Origin: Lentzea sp. NBRC 102530
GTDB lineage: Bacteria > Actinomycetota > Actinomycetes > Mycobacteriales > Pseudonocardiaceae
NCBI RefSeq assembly: GCF_030269365.1
Contig: NZ_BSTF01000003.1
Location: 372,001-436,000 of the forward strand
DNA length: 64,000 bases
Reading direction: 5' to 3'
Shown: positions 9,567 to 18,159 of the stretch, in pieces
How positions within the stretch are numbered: the first letter of the stretch is position 1
Layout of the letters: every line of letters starts with the position of its first letter
Program-made: the position numbers and the translations under genes
Notes under the pieces: generated by a model
What the model saw: the letters and a program-made list of their open reading frames with translations, nothing else
What the model was told of the DNA's origin: nothing
The model's database searches: none

Positions 9567-10244
9567 GCTGTCTGCGAGGAGGGGACGCGAGCCCACCGAG
9601 GAGAGAAGAGACGGAGATCGGCGGGACGGGAGGCGGCGGGAAGAGGGGCAGCGGGCCGAGAAGGGACGGAGCGGGAGGCCGAGCAGCGGAGGGCGGGAGC
9701 ACCGAAGTTGAGGTGACGCGTGGTGAGGAGATGCCGGAGTGAGGTGTCTGACGGGACGCCAGGTGCGAAGGGGGCGAGGCGGGCGTGCAGGGCGGCACAG
9801 GTGGAGCGCAAGGCCGCTGTCGTGTCTGGCGCCAACCGCAGTCGTCATCTCAAGGGCGACCACCTACGCAGGCCCGGCAGGCGGTGCCAGCCGGACAGCC
9901 GACATCGCCGGTCAACCACCTACGAGTCCTGGCGTGGCGAAGCGGAGCGAGCCCGAACGGGCTGCTTCCCATCACCGAGCCGGTTCCCCCTGCCTTGGCG
10001 ATTGGGGCTTGACCTTGAGGGGCGGGATGCCACCATGTCAGACCGGCCGGGGCGCTTCTGTCCCCGGCTTTTGAGGTCGATACGCATCCCGCCCGAGGCT
10101 CGAGGTCAAACCCCAATCGCACCCCGCATCATTCGTCCCGACCTGCTGGACCACCCTCGCAAGGTGACGGACCCCAACTCAACGAGACCACCTCGGCACA
10201 AGGTGACGGGACGTACGGACCACCGGCGCAACGCGACCGGAAAC
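9567..10244. other. Gene-free region with purine-rich tract and structured repeats
   Basis: No reading frame here looks like a protein. About 9575–9730 is strongly purine-biased on the plus strand (runs of GGAG, GAGAAG, GGGAAG). From 9840 to 10244 there are short direct repeats (ACCACCTACG at two places; AAGGTGACGG near 10160 and 10200), a small AGCCCG/CGGGCT hairpin near 9950, and a large inverted repeat at 9998–10120. In many actinobacteria the khpB–rsmG gap is much shorter, so this is extra DNA between the terminator and the parS cluster. Function unknown. Confidence 0.6.
9998..10120. repeat. Large imperfect inverted repeat
   Basis: The left arm at 9998–10030 (beginning GCGATTGGGG, ending GGCGGGATGC) is complementary to 10084–10120 (beginning GCATCCCGCC, ending CCCCAATCGC), with one internal 4-nt length difference and a few mismatches. 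The loop contains a second hairpin with GCCGGGG and CCCCGGC arms followed by TTTT (about 10046–10072), resembling a terminator. It could be a structured RNA, a cruciform or a miniature inverted-repeat element remnant. Confidence 0.65.
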
Positions 10245-10766
10245 CTACGAGCCAGATGTTCCACGTGAAACCCACCAGGCATCCAGCCAGTCAGCCTGCT
10301 CGGCCGTGTCCGGCACCGCCCTCCCCCGAGCCTCCCCGAGCAACCGCCACGCCTCCTCCGGCGCAACCCCCTCCAACCCCAACAACATCCCCGCCATCAA
10401 CGATGACCGCCCCACCCCAGCCCAACAGTGGAACACCACATGCGCCCCACTCAAATAGGCGTCATGCACCCGCCGAACCACCACCTCGGCCGCATCAACC
10501 GATGGCACAGTCCGATCAGGAATCGGGAAGCACAGGTACTGGATCCCAGCGGCGCGAACCACCCGCTCCTCATCCTGCAGGTCGCACTCAACCCGCTCCG
10601 AGTCCGTCTGCAGCGAAACCAACACCCCAACGCCGGCAGCGCGAAGCCCGGCCACCTTCCCCTCCAGCAACCGCCCACCCGCCGGATGAGCCATCGTCGA
10701 AACCACTCCGGGACCGGTGTGAGCAACGGTGTAGAGCTGAGGCAGCAACTTTCCCCCAAGTTTCAC
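10245..10766 (-). CDS. Dual-specificity-type protein tyrosine phosphatase
   Basis: A protein of up to 173 aa with the Cys-phosphatase signature HCWAGVGRSS (HCxxGxxRS), where Cys is the nucleophile and Arg binds phosphate, and an upstream Asp in PIPDRTVPS as likely general acid. The fold matches small dual-specificity phosphatases. The longest frame starts at a GTG lying inside a parS site (10759–10774). A TTG at 10748 (LLPQLYTVAHTGPG) preceded by GGGGGA is an equally plausible start. It diverges from rsmG. The substrate is unknown. The stop lies 12 bp from another parS site (10257). Confidence 0.75.
   Translation of the reverse strand: MKLGGKLLPQLYTVAHTGPGVVSTMAHPAGGRLLEGKVAGLRAAGVGVLVSLQTDSERVECDLQDEERVVRAAGIQYLCFPIPDRTVPSVDAAEVVVRRVHDAYLSGAHVVFHCWAGVGRSSLMAGMLLGLEGVAPEEAWRLLGEARGRAVPDTAEQADWLDAWWVSRGTSGS
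10257..10272. promoter_or_regulatory. parS site
   Basis: TGTTCCACGTGAAACC matches the parS consensus TGTTTCACGTGAAACA with a one-base change in the left arm and a terminal change. It lies inside the 3' end of the phosphatase gene, 2.3 kb from parB. Expected to be bound by ParB. Confidence 0.8.
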
Positions 10767-10774
10767 GTGAAACG
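10759..10774. promoter_or_regulatory. parS site with perfect core
   Basis: It contains the perfect 14-bp palindrome GTTTCACGTGAAAC (10760–10773). It overlaps the first possible start codon of the phosphatase gene, so ParB binding could affect its expression. Confidence 0.92.
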
Positions 10775-10871
10775 GCGCTCAGGATTTGGCGTCGCACACG
10801 GTCGATCCGTCATGATGGTGCCCTGGCATTCGCCAGCTTTTCCACCGGCCGCTGGGACACTGCCGCCGCGT

Positions 10872-10887
10872 GGTTTCACGTGAAACG
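10872..10887. promoter_or_regulatory. parS site with perfect core, at the rsmG 5' end
   Basis: GTTTCACGTGAAAC at 10873–10886, 113 bp from the previous site and immediately upstream of the preferred rsmG start at 10900. If rsmG starts at GTG 10870 instead, the site encodes the peptide VSRET. Confidence 0.92.
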
Positions 10888-10899
10888 TGGACGGAGAAC

Positions 10900-11547
10900 A
10901 TGGCCGGGGAGTTGCCCGACAGCGCGAAGCTCGTCTTTGGTGAGCACGTGGAGCGTGCCGCTGAGTTTGTCCGGCTCCTGGAGGAGCACGGCGTCGAGCG
11001 TGGACTCATCGGTCCTCGCGAGGTCGAGAAGATTTGGGATCGGCACGTGCTCAACTCGGCGGTGATCGAGGAGCTCTTCAAGCCGAACGAACGTGTGGTC
11101 GACGTGGGGTCGGGTGCCGGATTGCCCGGCGTGCCGTTGGCGATCGCGCGGCCGGACCTTCGCATCACGCTGCTGGAGCCGATGGCGCGTCGCATCGCCT
11201 GGCTCGAAGAGGTGAAGGAACGCCTGCAGCTCGACAACGTGACGGTGCTCCGCGGGCGGGCTGAGGAGGGGCCGATTCGCAAGCAGCTCCTCAACTGCGA
11301 TGCGGTGACCGCGAGGGCCGTGGCGCCGTTGGAGAAGTTGGCGAGGTGGTGTCTGCCGCTCTTGAAGGGTGGTGGGCGGATGGTGGCGCTCAAGGGCGAG
11401 CGTGCCGAGGAAGAGTTGGAACGCGACGGCGCCGCGGTGGCCAAGGCTGGGGGTAGCAATGCCGAGGTTGTCGTCGTCGGAGCTGACGTACTTGAGGTGC
11501 CTACGACGGTGCTCATCATCGAGCGCCAGACGAGGAGGGATCGGTGA
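10900..11547 (+). CDS. rsmG: 16S rRNA (guanine527-N7)-methyltransferase RsmG (GidB)
   Basis: A 215-aa SAM-dependent methyltransferase that modifies G527 of 16S rRNA; loss gives low-level streptomycin resistance in other actinobacteria. Seen: GLIGPREVEKIWDRHVLNSA, the SAM-binding VVDVGSGAGLPGVPLAI, and ARAVAPLEKLARWCLPLLK. The ATG at 10900 has GGAG 5 nt upstream; an upstream GTG at 10870 would add ten residues encoded partly by parS and has no ribosome site. The stop overlaps parA (GTGA), so rsmG–parA–parB form one coupled operon. Confidence 0.95.
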   Translation: MAGELPDSAKLVFGEHVERAAEFVRLLEEHGVERGLIGPREVEKIWDRHVLNSAVIEELFKPNERVVDVGSGAGLPGVPLAIARPDLRITLLEPMARRIAWLEEVKERLQLDNVTVLRGRAEEGPIRKQLLNCDAVTARAVAPLEKLARWCLPLLKGGGRMVALKGERAEEELERDGAAVAKAGGSNAEVVVVGADVLEVPTTVLIIERQTRRDR

Positions 11548-12581
11548 GCGTGTACCCGGAGTTCCAGGCCGCTGACGCTGCCGGCAACGGTGCTGCCGGC
11601 GCTGCTGCCAACGCGGGCCGTGCGGCCAGGGCTGCCGATGTTCCACGTGAAACGACGACCTCCAAACCCAAAGCCAAGCCGACCAACAACGGAGATGACA
11701 GCGCCGTGGTGTGGACCCCGATTGCAGAAGAGGCGGCTCGTGCGGCAAGTGTGCTGCACCCCGACGAGTCGCTGCTCCCCCGCCCGACCCATCGCCGGGT
11801 GATCACCGTCGCCAACCAGAAGGGTGGCGTCGGCAAGACGACGAGCACGGTGAACCTGGCCGCGGCGCTCGCCATCCACGGGCTCAAGACGCTCGTGATC
11901 GACCTCGACCCGCAGGGCAACGCCAGCACGGCGCTCTCCGTCGAGCACCGCAGCGGCACGCCGTCCGTCTACGAGGTGCTCATCGGCGAGATCTCCATCG
12001 CCGAGGCGGCTCAGGTCAGCCCGACGTCCCCGAACCTCTACTGCGTGCCCGCGACGATCGACCTCGCCGGCGCCGAGATCGAGCTCGTGTCGATGGTGGC
12101 GCGCGAGTCGCGGCTCAAGGAAGCCCTCTCCCCCGAGGCGCTCGACCAGTTGCAGCCCGACTACGTCTTCATCGACTGCCCGCCGAGCCTCGGCCTGCTG
12201 ACGGTCAACGCGATGGTGGCCGCGCAGGAGGTGCTGATCCCCATCCAGTGCGAGTACTACGCGCTGGAGGGTCTGAGCCAGCTGCTGCGCAACATCGAAC
12301 TCGTGCAGCAGCACCTCAACCCCGACCTCTCGATCTCCACGATCCTCCTCACGATGTACGACGGCCGCACGAAGCTCGCGGACCAGGTGACCAGTGAGGT
12401 CCGCGGTCACTTCGGCGACGTCGCCCTCAAGACCGTGATTCCGCGCAGCGTGAAGGTCTCCGAGGCACCAGGATTCGGGCAGACGGTGTTGACGTACGAC
12501 CCGGGTTCGCGCGGTTCGATGAGCTACCTCGACGCCGCGAAGGAGATCGCGATCCGCGGGGCCAAGAGGGAGGGCGCATGA
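11544..12581 (+). CDS. parA: Chromosome partitioning ATPase ParA (Soj)
   Basis: A 345-aa ParA/MinD-type ATPase that segregates origins with ParB–parS. An unusually long, disordered Ala-rich N-terminal extension (about 80 residues) precedes the deviant Walker A KGGVGKTT at 93–100. Walker A' [15 protein letters not shown] and the [15 protein letters not shown] region are conserved. It starts with GTG overlapping the rsmG stop by 4 bp. A parS site (11639) lies within the N-terminal extension and encodes part of VPRET. The stop overlaps the parB ATG. Confidence 0.97.
   Translation: MSVYPEFQAADAAGNGAAGAAANAGRAARAADVPRETTTSKPKAKPTNNGDDSAVVWTPIAEEAARAASVLHPDESLLPRPTHRRVITVANQKGGVGKTTSTVNLAAALAIHGLKTLVIDLDPQGNASTALSVEHRSGTPSVYEVLIGEISIAEAAQVSPTSPNLYCVPATIDLAGAEIELVSMVARESRLKEALSPEALDQLQPDYVFIDCPPSLGLLTVNAMVAAQEVLIPIQCEYYALEGLSQLLRNIELVQQHLNPDLSISTILLTMYDGRTKLADQVTSEVRGHFGDVALKTVIPRSVKVSEAPGFGQTVLTYDPGSRGSMSYLDAAKEIAIRGAKREGA
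11639..11654. promoter_or_regulatory. parS site inside parA
   Basis: TGTTCCACGTGAAACG, one base off the symmetrical core. It lies within the codons of the non-conserved ParA N-terminus, a placement tolerated because that region is disordered. Confidence 0.85.
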
Positions 12582-13549
12582 CGGAGCAGCGCAAGGGCGG
12601 ACTCGGGCGCGGCCTGGCCGCACTCATTCCGCAGGGTCCGCCGGCCGGCGCGCCCAGCACGATCCGGCCCGCCGTGGCTGGCAACGGCACCACGACGAAG
12701 ACCCAGCCGCAGCAGCCTGCCGGTGAGGTCGCGGGGGCGGTGTACCGCGAGATCGCGGTGACGGCGATCCGCACGAACGCCAAGCAGCCGCGGCAGGTGT
12801 TCGACCAGGACGCGATTGACGAGCTCTCGTTCTCCATCAAGGAGTTCGGGCTCATGCAGCCGATCGTGGTCCGCGAGCTCACCGGGGACACCTTCGAGCT
12901 CGTCATGGGCGAACGCCGGTGGCGCGCCACGCAGCAGGCCGGGCTCAAGACGATCCCGGCCATCGTCCGGCAGACCGCCGACGACGTCATGCTGCGCGAC
13001 GCGTTGCTGGAGAACATCCACCGCGTCCAGCTGAACCCGCTCGAAGAGGCGGCGGCGTATCAGCAGCTGCTCGAGGAGTTCGGTGTCACGCACGAGGAAC
13101 TCGCGGACCGCATCGGTCGCAGCCGGCCCGTCGTCACGAACACCATCCGGCTGCTGAAGCTCCCCCTCCCCGTCCAGCGGCGGGTCGCGGCGGGCGTGCT
13201 GAGCGCCGGTCACGCGCGGGCGTTGCTCGGCCTGGACGACGCCGGGACGCAGGAAGACCTCGCGGCACGAATCGTCGCCGAGGGCATGTCGGTCCGCGCG
13301 ACCGAAGAAGCGGTCACGATCGCCAAGAACGAGAAGCCCAAGAAGGAGAAGGCAGCCCCGCGCAAGCAGATGCACGCGCCGGGTCTGCAGGAGCTCGCCG
13401 AGCGCCTCTCCGACAACTTCGACACCCGCGTGAAGGTCGAACTCGGGCAGCGGAAGGGCCGGATCGTCGTCGAATTCGGGTCAGTTGACGATCTTGAACG
13501 CATCGTCGGCATGATCAGCCCGAATACGACAATTCGGACTTCGGAGTAG
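12578..13549 (+). CDS. parB: Chromosome partitioning protein ParB
   Basis: A 323-aa CTP-dependent DNA clamp that loads at parS and spreads. The N-terminal ParA-contact peptide [13 protein letters not shown] is at residues 6–18. The CTP-binding motif GERRWRAT is at 111–118, the [16 protein letters not shown] motif follows near 145, a helix-turn-helix ([20 protein letters not shown]) lies near 170, and the dimerisation domain is at the C-terminus. It starts with ATG overlapping the parA stop. At least four parS sites lie within 2.4 kb upstream. Confidence 0.97.
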   Translation: MTEQRKGGLGRGLAALIPQGPPAGAPSTIRPAVAGNGTTTKTQPQQPAGEVAGAVYREIAVTAIRTNAKQPRQVFDQDAIDELSFSIKEFGLMQPIVVRELTGDTFELVMGERRWRATQQAGLKTIPAIVRQTADDVMLRDALLENIHRVQLNPLEEAAAYQQLLEEFGVTHEELADRIGRSRPVVTNTIRLLKLPLPVQRRVAAGVLSAGHARALLGLDDAGTQEDLAARIVAEGMSVRATEEAVTIAKNEKPKKEKAAPRKQMHAPGLQELAERLSDNFDTRVKVELGQRKGRIVVEFGSVDDLERIVGMISPNTTIRTSE

Positions 13550-13637
13550 GCCCATAGGATCACCCACGGGCCTTATGTCACGGTGACGATGACGCCCCGC
13601 ATCCGGAAGGGTACGGGGTGTCACCTATGAGCAGAAC

Positions 13638-13673
13638 AAAAAGGGGCGGCACCGACAGCGTCGGCACCGCCCC
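13638..13673 (-). terminator. Terminator for the ddl-like gene
   Basis: GGGGCGG (13643–13649) pairs with CCGCCCC around a stem with a 2-nt internal mismatch and a CAGCG loop. Reading on the minus strand it is followed by TTTTT (13642–13638). It separates the convergent parB and ddl-like transcripts. Confidence 0.75.
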
Positions 13674-13686
13674 GGCAACGCGAAAA

Positions 13687-14631
13687 TCAGCGAGCGACCG
13701 CGCGCTCGATCAGCCCGGCATAGATCTCGCCCAAAGACTGCCCCGCCGCTTCGACGGCCATCGGCAACAACGACGTCTCCGTCAGACCCGGCGACACGTT
13801 CACTTCGAGGAAGTAGACCGTCCCGTCCTCGGCGACGACAGCGTCGGTCCGCGACACGTCCCGCAGCCCGAGCAACCGGTGCGCCGCGACCGCCAGCTCC
13901 CCCACCGACTTGGCGGCGGCCGCGTCCAGCCGAGCCGGCGCGTGGAAGTCCGTCAGCCCCGCCGTGTACCGAGCGGTGTAGTCGTACACCCCGCTCTCCG
14001 GAACGATCTCCACGGCCGGCAGCGCGTACGGACCGTCCGGCCCGTCGACGACCGACACCGCCACCTCCACCCCGGAGATGAACTGTTCGGCCAGCACGGT
14101 GTCCCCGTACGCCAGGCACCCGACCATCGCCGACGGCAGTTCCGCGGCATCGCGCACGACCTGAGCGCCGAGGGCAGACCCGCCCTGGTCCGGCTTCAGC
14201 ATCAGCGGCAGCCCCAAAGTCGAGACCATCGCGTCCAGTACCGGACGAGCACCCAGCTCCCGGAACGTGGCGTGCGGCAGCACGACCCACTCCGGCGTCG
14301 CGAGCCCGGCACGGGCCAGCTCCGCCTTCGCGGTCGGCTTGTCCCACGCCCGGCGGCACGCCCGCGAGTCCGTCCCGACGTACGGCACCCCGAACATCTC
14401 GAGGATCGTCTGCACGGACCCGTTCTCGCCCTCGCCGCCGTGCAGGGCGACGACGACGGCATCCGGGCGCGAAGCCTGCAGGCGCGACACCAACGACGCG
14501 TCCGCGTCCCACTCCTCCACCGTCACGCCCACAGACCGCAGGGCAGCCGACAGACGGCGACCCGAGCGGATCGAGACCTCGCGTTCGTGGGAGAGCCCAC
14601 CGGACAGCACAGCGACCATGCGGTCAGCCAC
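13687..14631 (-). CDS. D-alanine–D-alanine ligase family (ATP-grasp) protein
   Basis: A 314-aa ATP-grasp ligase. The N-terminal SGGLSHEREVSIRSGRRL matches the Ddl phosphate/substrate loop, HGGEGENGSVQ the following strand, and EVNVSPGLTETSLLPMAVEA the metal- and product-binding end (Ddl has a similar N-x-PG-T-x-S pattern). Ddl joins two D-alanines for peptidoglycan. At 314 aa it is shorter than the 340–370-aa housekeeping Ddl of actinobacteria, which usually sits elsewhere near murA/gpsA, so this is probably a second ligase or a relative with different substrate. It starts with GTG at 14631 with GGAG upstream. It lies 20 bp after the aminotransferase, likely one operon. Confidence 0.8.
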   Translation of the reverse strand: MADRMVAVLSGGLSHEREVSIRSGRRLSAALRSVGVTVEEWDADASLVSRLQASRPDAVVVALHGGEGENGSVQTILEMFGVPYVGTDSRACRRAWDKPTAKAELARAGLATPEWVVLPHATFRELGARPVLDAMVSTLGLPLMLKPDQGGSALGAQVVRDAAELPSAMVGCLAYGDTVLAEQFISGVEVAVSVVDGPDGPYALPAVEIVPESGVYDYTARYTAGLTDFHAPARLDAAAAKSVGELAVAAHRLLGLRDVSRTDAVVAEDGTVYFLEVNVSPGLTETSLLPMAVEAAGQSLGEIYAGLIERAVAR

Positions 14632-14651
14632 AGCACAACTCCAAAGAAAGA

Positions 14652-15968
14652 TCAGGCGGTGTCAGGCGACGGGGTCTGCGGACCGGACAGCTGACGGCCC
14701 GGCGTCGCCCCGAAGGTCGCGGCCAGTTGCATCTCTTCCTCGATGACGTTCGCCAGGCGGCGCACGCCCTCGCGGATGCGTTCCGGCGTCGGGTAGCAGT
14801 ACGAGATCCGCAACTGCCGCGACCCGAAGCCGTCCGCGTAGAACCCGGTGCCGGACGCGTAGGCCACGCGGGCCGTCACGGCCCGGGGCAGCATCGCCTT
14901 CGTGTCGATGCCCTCCGGCACCGTCACCCAGACGTAGAAGCCGCCATCCGGAATGTTCCACGTGGAACCTTGCGGCATGTGCTGCTCCAAAGCGGAGATG
15001 GCCGCATCACGCCGATCCCGGTACGCCTCGCGGTACGTCTTGATCTGACCCTTCCAGTCCTGGGTCGACAGGTACCGGGACACGATCATCTGGTTCAGCG
15101 TGGGCGGGCACAGCGTGGCCGACTCGGCCGCCAGCACCAGCTTCTCGCGCACCGCGTGCGGCGCCAGCACCCAGCCGACCCGCAAACCGGCCGCGAACGT
15201 CTTCGAGAACGACCCGAGGTACACCACGTTGTCCGGGTCCATGGACCGCAGAGCGGGGTACGTCTGCCCGTCGAAGCCCAACAGCCCGTACGGGTTGTCC
15301 TCCACCACCAGCACGCCGTACGACCGGCAGATCTCCAGGATCTCGGCTCGCCGTGAGACCGCCAGCGTCACGCCGGCCGGGTTGTGGAAGTTCGGGATCG
15401 TGTAGAGGAACTTCACCCGCTGTCCGGCGCGCTTGCAGGCCTCCAGGGCCTCTCGCAGCAACGACGGCACGAGCCCGTCAGCGTCCATCGCGACGTGCAC
15501 GACCTGCGCCTGGTAAGCCGTGAACGACCCGAGAGCGCCCACATAAGAAGGTCCCTCGGCGATCACCACGTCGCCGGGGTCGCAGAAGATCCGGGTGACC
15601 ATGTCGAGGCCCATCTGCGAGCCCACGGTCACCACCACGTCGTCCGGGTGGCCGTTGATGCCTTCCAACGCCATGACGTCGCAGATCTGCTCGCGAAGCA
15701 ACGGGACACCGTGCGCCGAGCCGTACTGCAGGGCCACGAGCCCCTCGGACGCCACCAGCTGACCGATCTCCGCGGACAGCGACTCCAGCGGCAACGCGGC
15801 CAGGTGCGGCATGCCACCGGCCAGCGACACGACCTCGGGACGGGACGCGACTGCGAAAAGTGCCCGGATCTCCGATGCCGTCATCCCTGCCGTGCGCGCT
15901 GCGTAGCGGCGGAGGTGGGGGTCAAGGCTTCTGGGGCCCTGCTTGGCAGGCTGACCGGGCATAGTCAT
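14652..15968 (-). CDS. PLP-dependent aminotransferase (class I/II, LysN/MocR-like)
   Basis: A 438-aa fold-type I aminotransferase. Seen: VSLAGGMPHLAALPLESL, YGSAHGVPLLREQI, IPNFHNPAGVTLAVSRR, VVEDNPYGLL, the PLP lysine in YLGSFSKTFAAGLRVGW, and the C-terminal LRISYCYPTPERIREGVRRL. These match the 2-aminoadipate/multi-substrate aminotransferases, but there is no N-terminal GntR domain as in MocR regulators. Its substrate cannot be told; pairing with a Ddl-like ligase hints at amino-acid or D-amino-acid supply for the wall. A parS-like palindrome lies inside the gene (14954). Confidence 0.85.
   Translation of the reverse strand: MTMPGQPAKQGPRSLDPHLRRYAARTAGMTASEIRALFAVASRPEVVSLAGGMPHLAALPLESLSAEIGQLVASEGLVALQYGSAHGVPLLREQICDVMALEGINGHPDDVVVTVGSQMGLDMVTRIFCDPGDVVIAEGPSYVGALGSFTAYQAQVVHVAMDADGLVPSLLREALEACKRAGQRVKFLYTIPNFHNPAGVTLAVSRRAEILEICRSYGVLVVEDNPYGLLGFDGQTYPALRSMDPDNVVYLGSFSKTFAAGLRVGWVLAPHAVREKLVLAAESATLCPPTLNQMIVSRYLSTQDWKGQIKTYREAYRDRRDAAISALEQHMPQGSTWNIPDGGFYVWVTVPEGIDTKAMLPRAVTARVAYASGTGFYADGFGSRQLRISYCYPTPERIREGVRRLANVIEEEMQLAATFGATPGRQLSGPQTPSPDTA
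14954..14969. promoter_or_regulatory. parS-like palindrome inside the aminotransferase gene
   Basis: TGTTCCACGTGGAACC contains the perfect palindrome GTTCCACGTGGAAC, differing from the parS core by symmetrical T-to-C and A-to-G changes. It lies 1.4 kb beyond parB. It may be a weaker ParB site. Confidence 0.5.
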
Positions 15969-16103
15969 GGGGACTCCTGTATGGGAAATGTCCCGAGCGA
16001 GTGTAACCGTCGTCCCGTTCAGGGCACGCGCCTTCCGGGTTCCGTCACATTCGCCTACCCTCGTATGGGTTCACTATGTGTGTGCCAAGGGGTGGAGGTC
16101 GGG

Positions 16104-16736
16104 GTGTCGCGACGCGTCGTGGGCGTCACGTTGGACAACCTGGAACATCTGTCCAAGCACAGCAGGACGTGCGTCTTCTGGGAACTTGCTCCTCACCTGC
16201 GAGAACAGGCTGAGGAATACGGCGACACCGAGTTCGAGAAGGAAGCCTGGGTCTCCAGCGTCCTGCTCGAGTGGGGTTCGTGCGGCCGCCTCATCTACTG
16301 CGACGGCATCCCCGCCGGTTCGGTGTTCTACGCACCACCGGCCGCCGTTCCGCGCAGCGCCGCCTTCCCCACCTCTCCGGTGAGCCCGGACGCGGTCCTC
16401 ATGACGTCGCTGGACGTCCTCCCGGAGTTCCGAGGGGGTGGACTCGCGCGCGTGCTCGTGCAGGCCGTGGCGAAGGATCTGACGCGTCGTGGCGTGAAGG
16501 CCATCGAGGCGTTCGGCGACATGCGCCCGGACGACTCCGAGCCCAGTTGCGTCACGCCGGCCGACTTCCTGACGAGCGTCGGCTTCAAGACCGTGCGGCC
16601 GCACCCGCGCTGGCCCCGGTTGCGCATGGAGCTCCGCAGCTCCATCACCTGGAAGGAAGACGTCGAGGCCGCTCTCGAACGCCTCCTCAACAGCGTCACC
16701 GTCTCCACCGCGGAACCCAGCTTCCGCCCGGTCTGA
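16104..16736 (+). CDS. GNAT family N-acetyltransferase-like protein
   Basis: A 210-aa protein with the GNAT core: VLMTSLDVLPEFRGGGLARVLVQAVAKDLTRRGVKAIEAF contains the V-x-x-x-x-R/G-G-x-A acetyl-CoA loop (FRGGGLA) and beta-4/alpha-3. The acceptor is unknown. It sits where Rv3916c lies between parB and cwlM in mycobacteria, and the N-terminal half (NLEHLSKHSRTCVFWEL) is characteristic of that family. The GTG at 16104 was chosen for the GGAGG just upstream. It ends in a strong terminator shared with cwlM. Confidence 0.85.
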   Translation: MSRRVVGVTLDNLEHLSKHSRTCVFWELAPHLREQAEEYGDTEFEKEAWVSSVLLEWGSCGRLIYCDGIPAGSVFYAPPAAVPRSAAFPTSPVSPDAVLMTSLDVLPEFRGGGLARVLVQAVAKDLTRRGVKAIEAFGDMRPDDSEPSCVTPADFLTSVGFKTVRPHPRWPRLRMELRSSITWKEDVEAALERLLNSVTVSTAEPSFRPV

Positions 16737-16743
16737 GACAGCG

Positions 16744-16779
16744 AAAAGGCCCCCTCCGCGTTGGCGGAGGGGGCCTTTT
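16744..16779. terminator. Bidirectional terminator between GNAT gene and cwlM
   Basis: A perfect 16-bp stem AAAAGGCCCCCTCCGC / GCGGAGGGGGCCTTTT with a GTTG loop. The A- and T-flanks serve both convergent transcripts. Confidence 0.92.
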
Positions 16780-16796
16780 CGTCAGTCAGAACCAGC

Positions 16797-17936
16797 TCAG
16801 CTCTTCGACATCTCGTACCGCAGCAGGTCGTTGAACGTGAACGTGCCCGTCGGCTGGTCGTCCTTGCCGAGCAGGTAGAGCCGCTTCACGGCCACGAGGA
16901 TGCCCTCGGCCACGATGTCGCGGAACCCGGGAGTCGCCAGTCGCGCGCGGTCCTCGGCGTTCGTCAGGTAACCCACCTCGACGCGGACGGCCGTGCAGCG
17001 GGTGAGCCGCAGCAGGTCCCACGACTTGGGGTGCGACCCGCAGTTCGACATGGTCGTGCGGGCGGTGACCTCGCGCTGGATGAACCCCGCGAGCGCCTCG
17101 CCGACCGTCGACGACGTGCCGTTGCCGGTGCCGTAGTGGAACGTCGCCACGCCCTGAGCGTTCGGCGACGAGTTGCCGTCGCTGTGCAGCGACAGGATCA
17201 GGTCGGCACCCGCCTCGTTCGCGAACCGCGCGCGCTCGGCCTCGTCCGGGCAGTTGTCAGGACCGCGCGTGAGCAGGGCCTCCATGCCGGTCGCGGCCAT
17301 CTTGCCCTCGAGGCGGCGGGCCAGGTCCAGCATCAGATCGGCCTCGGACAGCCCGTCCACGACCACGCCGCGGTCCTGGCCGCCGTGGCCGGGGTCGATG
17401 ACGATCCGCTTGCCGGACAGACGGGAACCGGCGCCCCGCAACCGTTCCTGCTCGCGCAGCAACTGGGGACGGCCACCGCGGACCTTCGGCTGGAGCTGGC
17501 GCAACGCGCGCACGGTGTCGGGACCGCACATGCCGTCCACGATCAGTCCGTAGTCGCGCTGGAAGTTCCGCAGCGCCTGCTCGGTCTGCTGACCGAACAC
17601 ACCGTTGGCGCGGCCGACGTCGTAGCCGAGCTCCAGCAGTCGTTCCTGCAGCATCAGCACGTCGTCACCGGTCGTCGGCTGCGACATCAGGAACGCGAGC
17701 GGCCGGTCCCCCAACCGGAACGTCGCGTCACGCAGCGAGCGGTAGGTGGCCGGGCCGACGATGCCATCGATGATCAGCCCCCGCTGCTGCTGGAACGCGC
17801 GCACGGCGTGCTCGACCTGCTGGTCGAACACCGGCGGCGCCTGTGGGTCGGCCGGCGGAAGCAGTCCGAGCCTGGTCAGGATCGACCGGATCTCGGCAAC
17901 ATCACTTCCGACGTCCCCGCGGCGGAGCAGCTGCAT
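16797..17936 (-). CDS. cwlM: CwlM-like N-acetylmuramoyl-L-alanine amidase homologue
   Basis: A 379-aa protein with two peptidoglycan-binding repeats (about residues 10–70 and 92–150, each ending in a VDG-x-x-GP motif) and an Amidase_3 domain (about 176–360). Zinc ligands are visible as H in DPGHGG, E in LSEADL and H in SLHSDG, plus the catalytic Glu in VEVGYLTN. There is no signal peptide. In mycobacteria cytosolic CwlM, phosphorylated by PknB on a C-terminal threonine, activates MurA; the matching tail PTGTFTFNDLLRYEM is kept here, so the same regulatory role is likely. Gene order (cwlM–trx–trxB) is that of Rv3915–Rv3913. Confidence 0.9.
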   Translation of the reverse strand: MQLLRRGDVGSDVAEIRSILTRLGLLPPADPQAPPVFDQQVEHAVRAFQQQRGLIIDGIVGPATYRSLRDATFRLGDRPLAFLMSQPTTGDDVLMLQERLLELGYDVGRANGVFGQQTEQALRNFQRDYGLIVDGMCGPDTVRALRQLQPKVRGGRPQLLREQERLRGAGSRLSGKRIVIDPGHGGQDRGVVVDGLSEADLMLDLARRLEGKMAATGMEALLTRGPDNCPDEAERARFANEAGADLILSLHSDGNSSPNAQGVATFHYGTGNGTSSTVGEALAGFIQREVTARTTMSNCGSHPKSWDLLRLTRCTAVRVEVGYLTNAEDRARLATPGFRDIVAEGILVAVKRLYLLGKDDQPTGTFTFNDLLRYEMSKS

Positions 17937-18066
17937 GCACCCTCGCTCGACTAGGGCGCCGAACCTGGTCGGCGCGTCAGTTGGGAAGTCTTCATTGTGC
18001 CCTGCTGCGCTCAGTGATCGATGCAGGGCTACTCACAGTCGTACCGAGATCACCGACCCGGCACCG

Positions 18067-18115
18067 AAAACGAACGTGACCCGCCCGTCTTATCGATAGA
18101 CGGGCGGGTCACGTT
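18067..18115 (-). terminator. Terminator after trxA
   Basis: A perfect 18-bp stem (18073–18090 with 18098–18115, core GTGACCCGCCCGTCT) and a 7-nt loop TATCGAT. Reading on the minus strand it is followed by CGTTTTCG. It ends the sigM–trxA side transcript before cwlM. Confidence 0.8.
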
Positions 18116-18159
18116 GCTCGTTGCAGAGGACTTCGTGGCCAATGCAACTCTTTTGTGTC

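Noticed and set aside
9720..10268. 182-codon frame in the khpB–phosphatase gap
   Set aside because: Its translation is Arg/Pro-rich with no recognisable domain, and it runs through the large inverted repeat.
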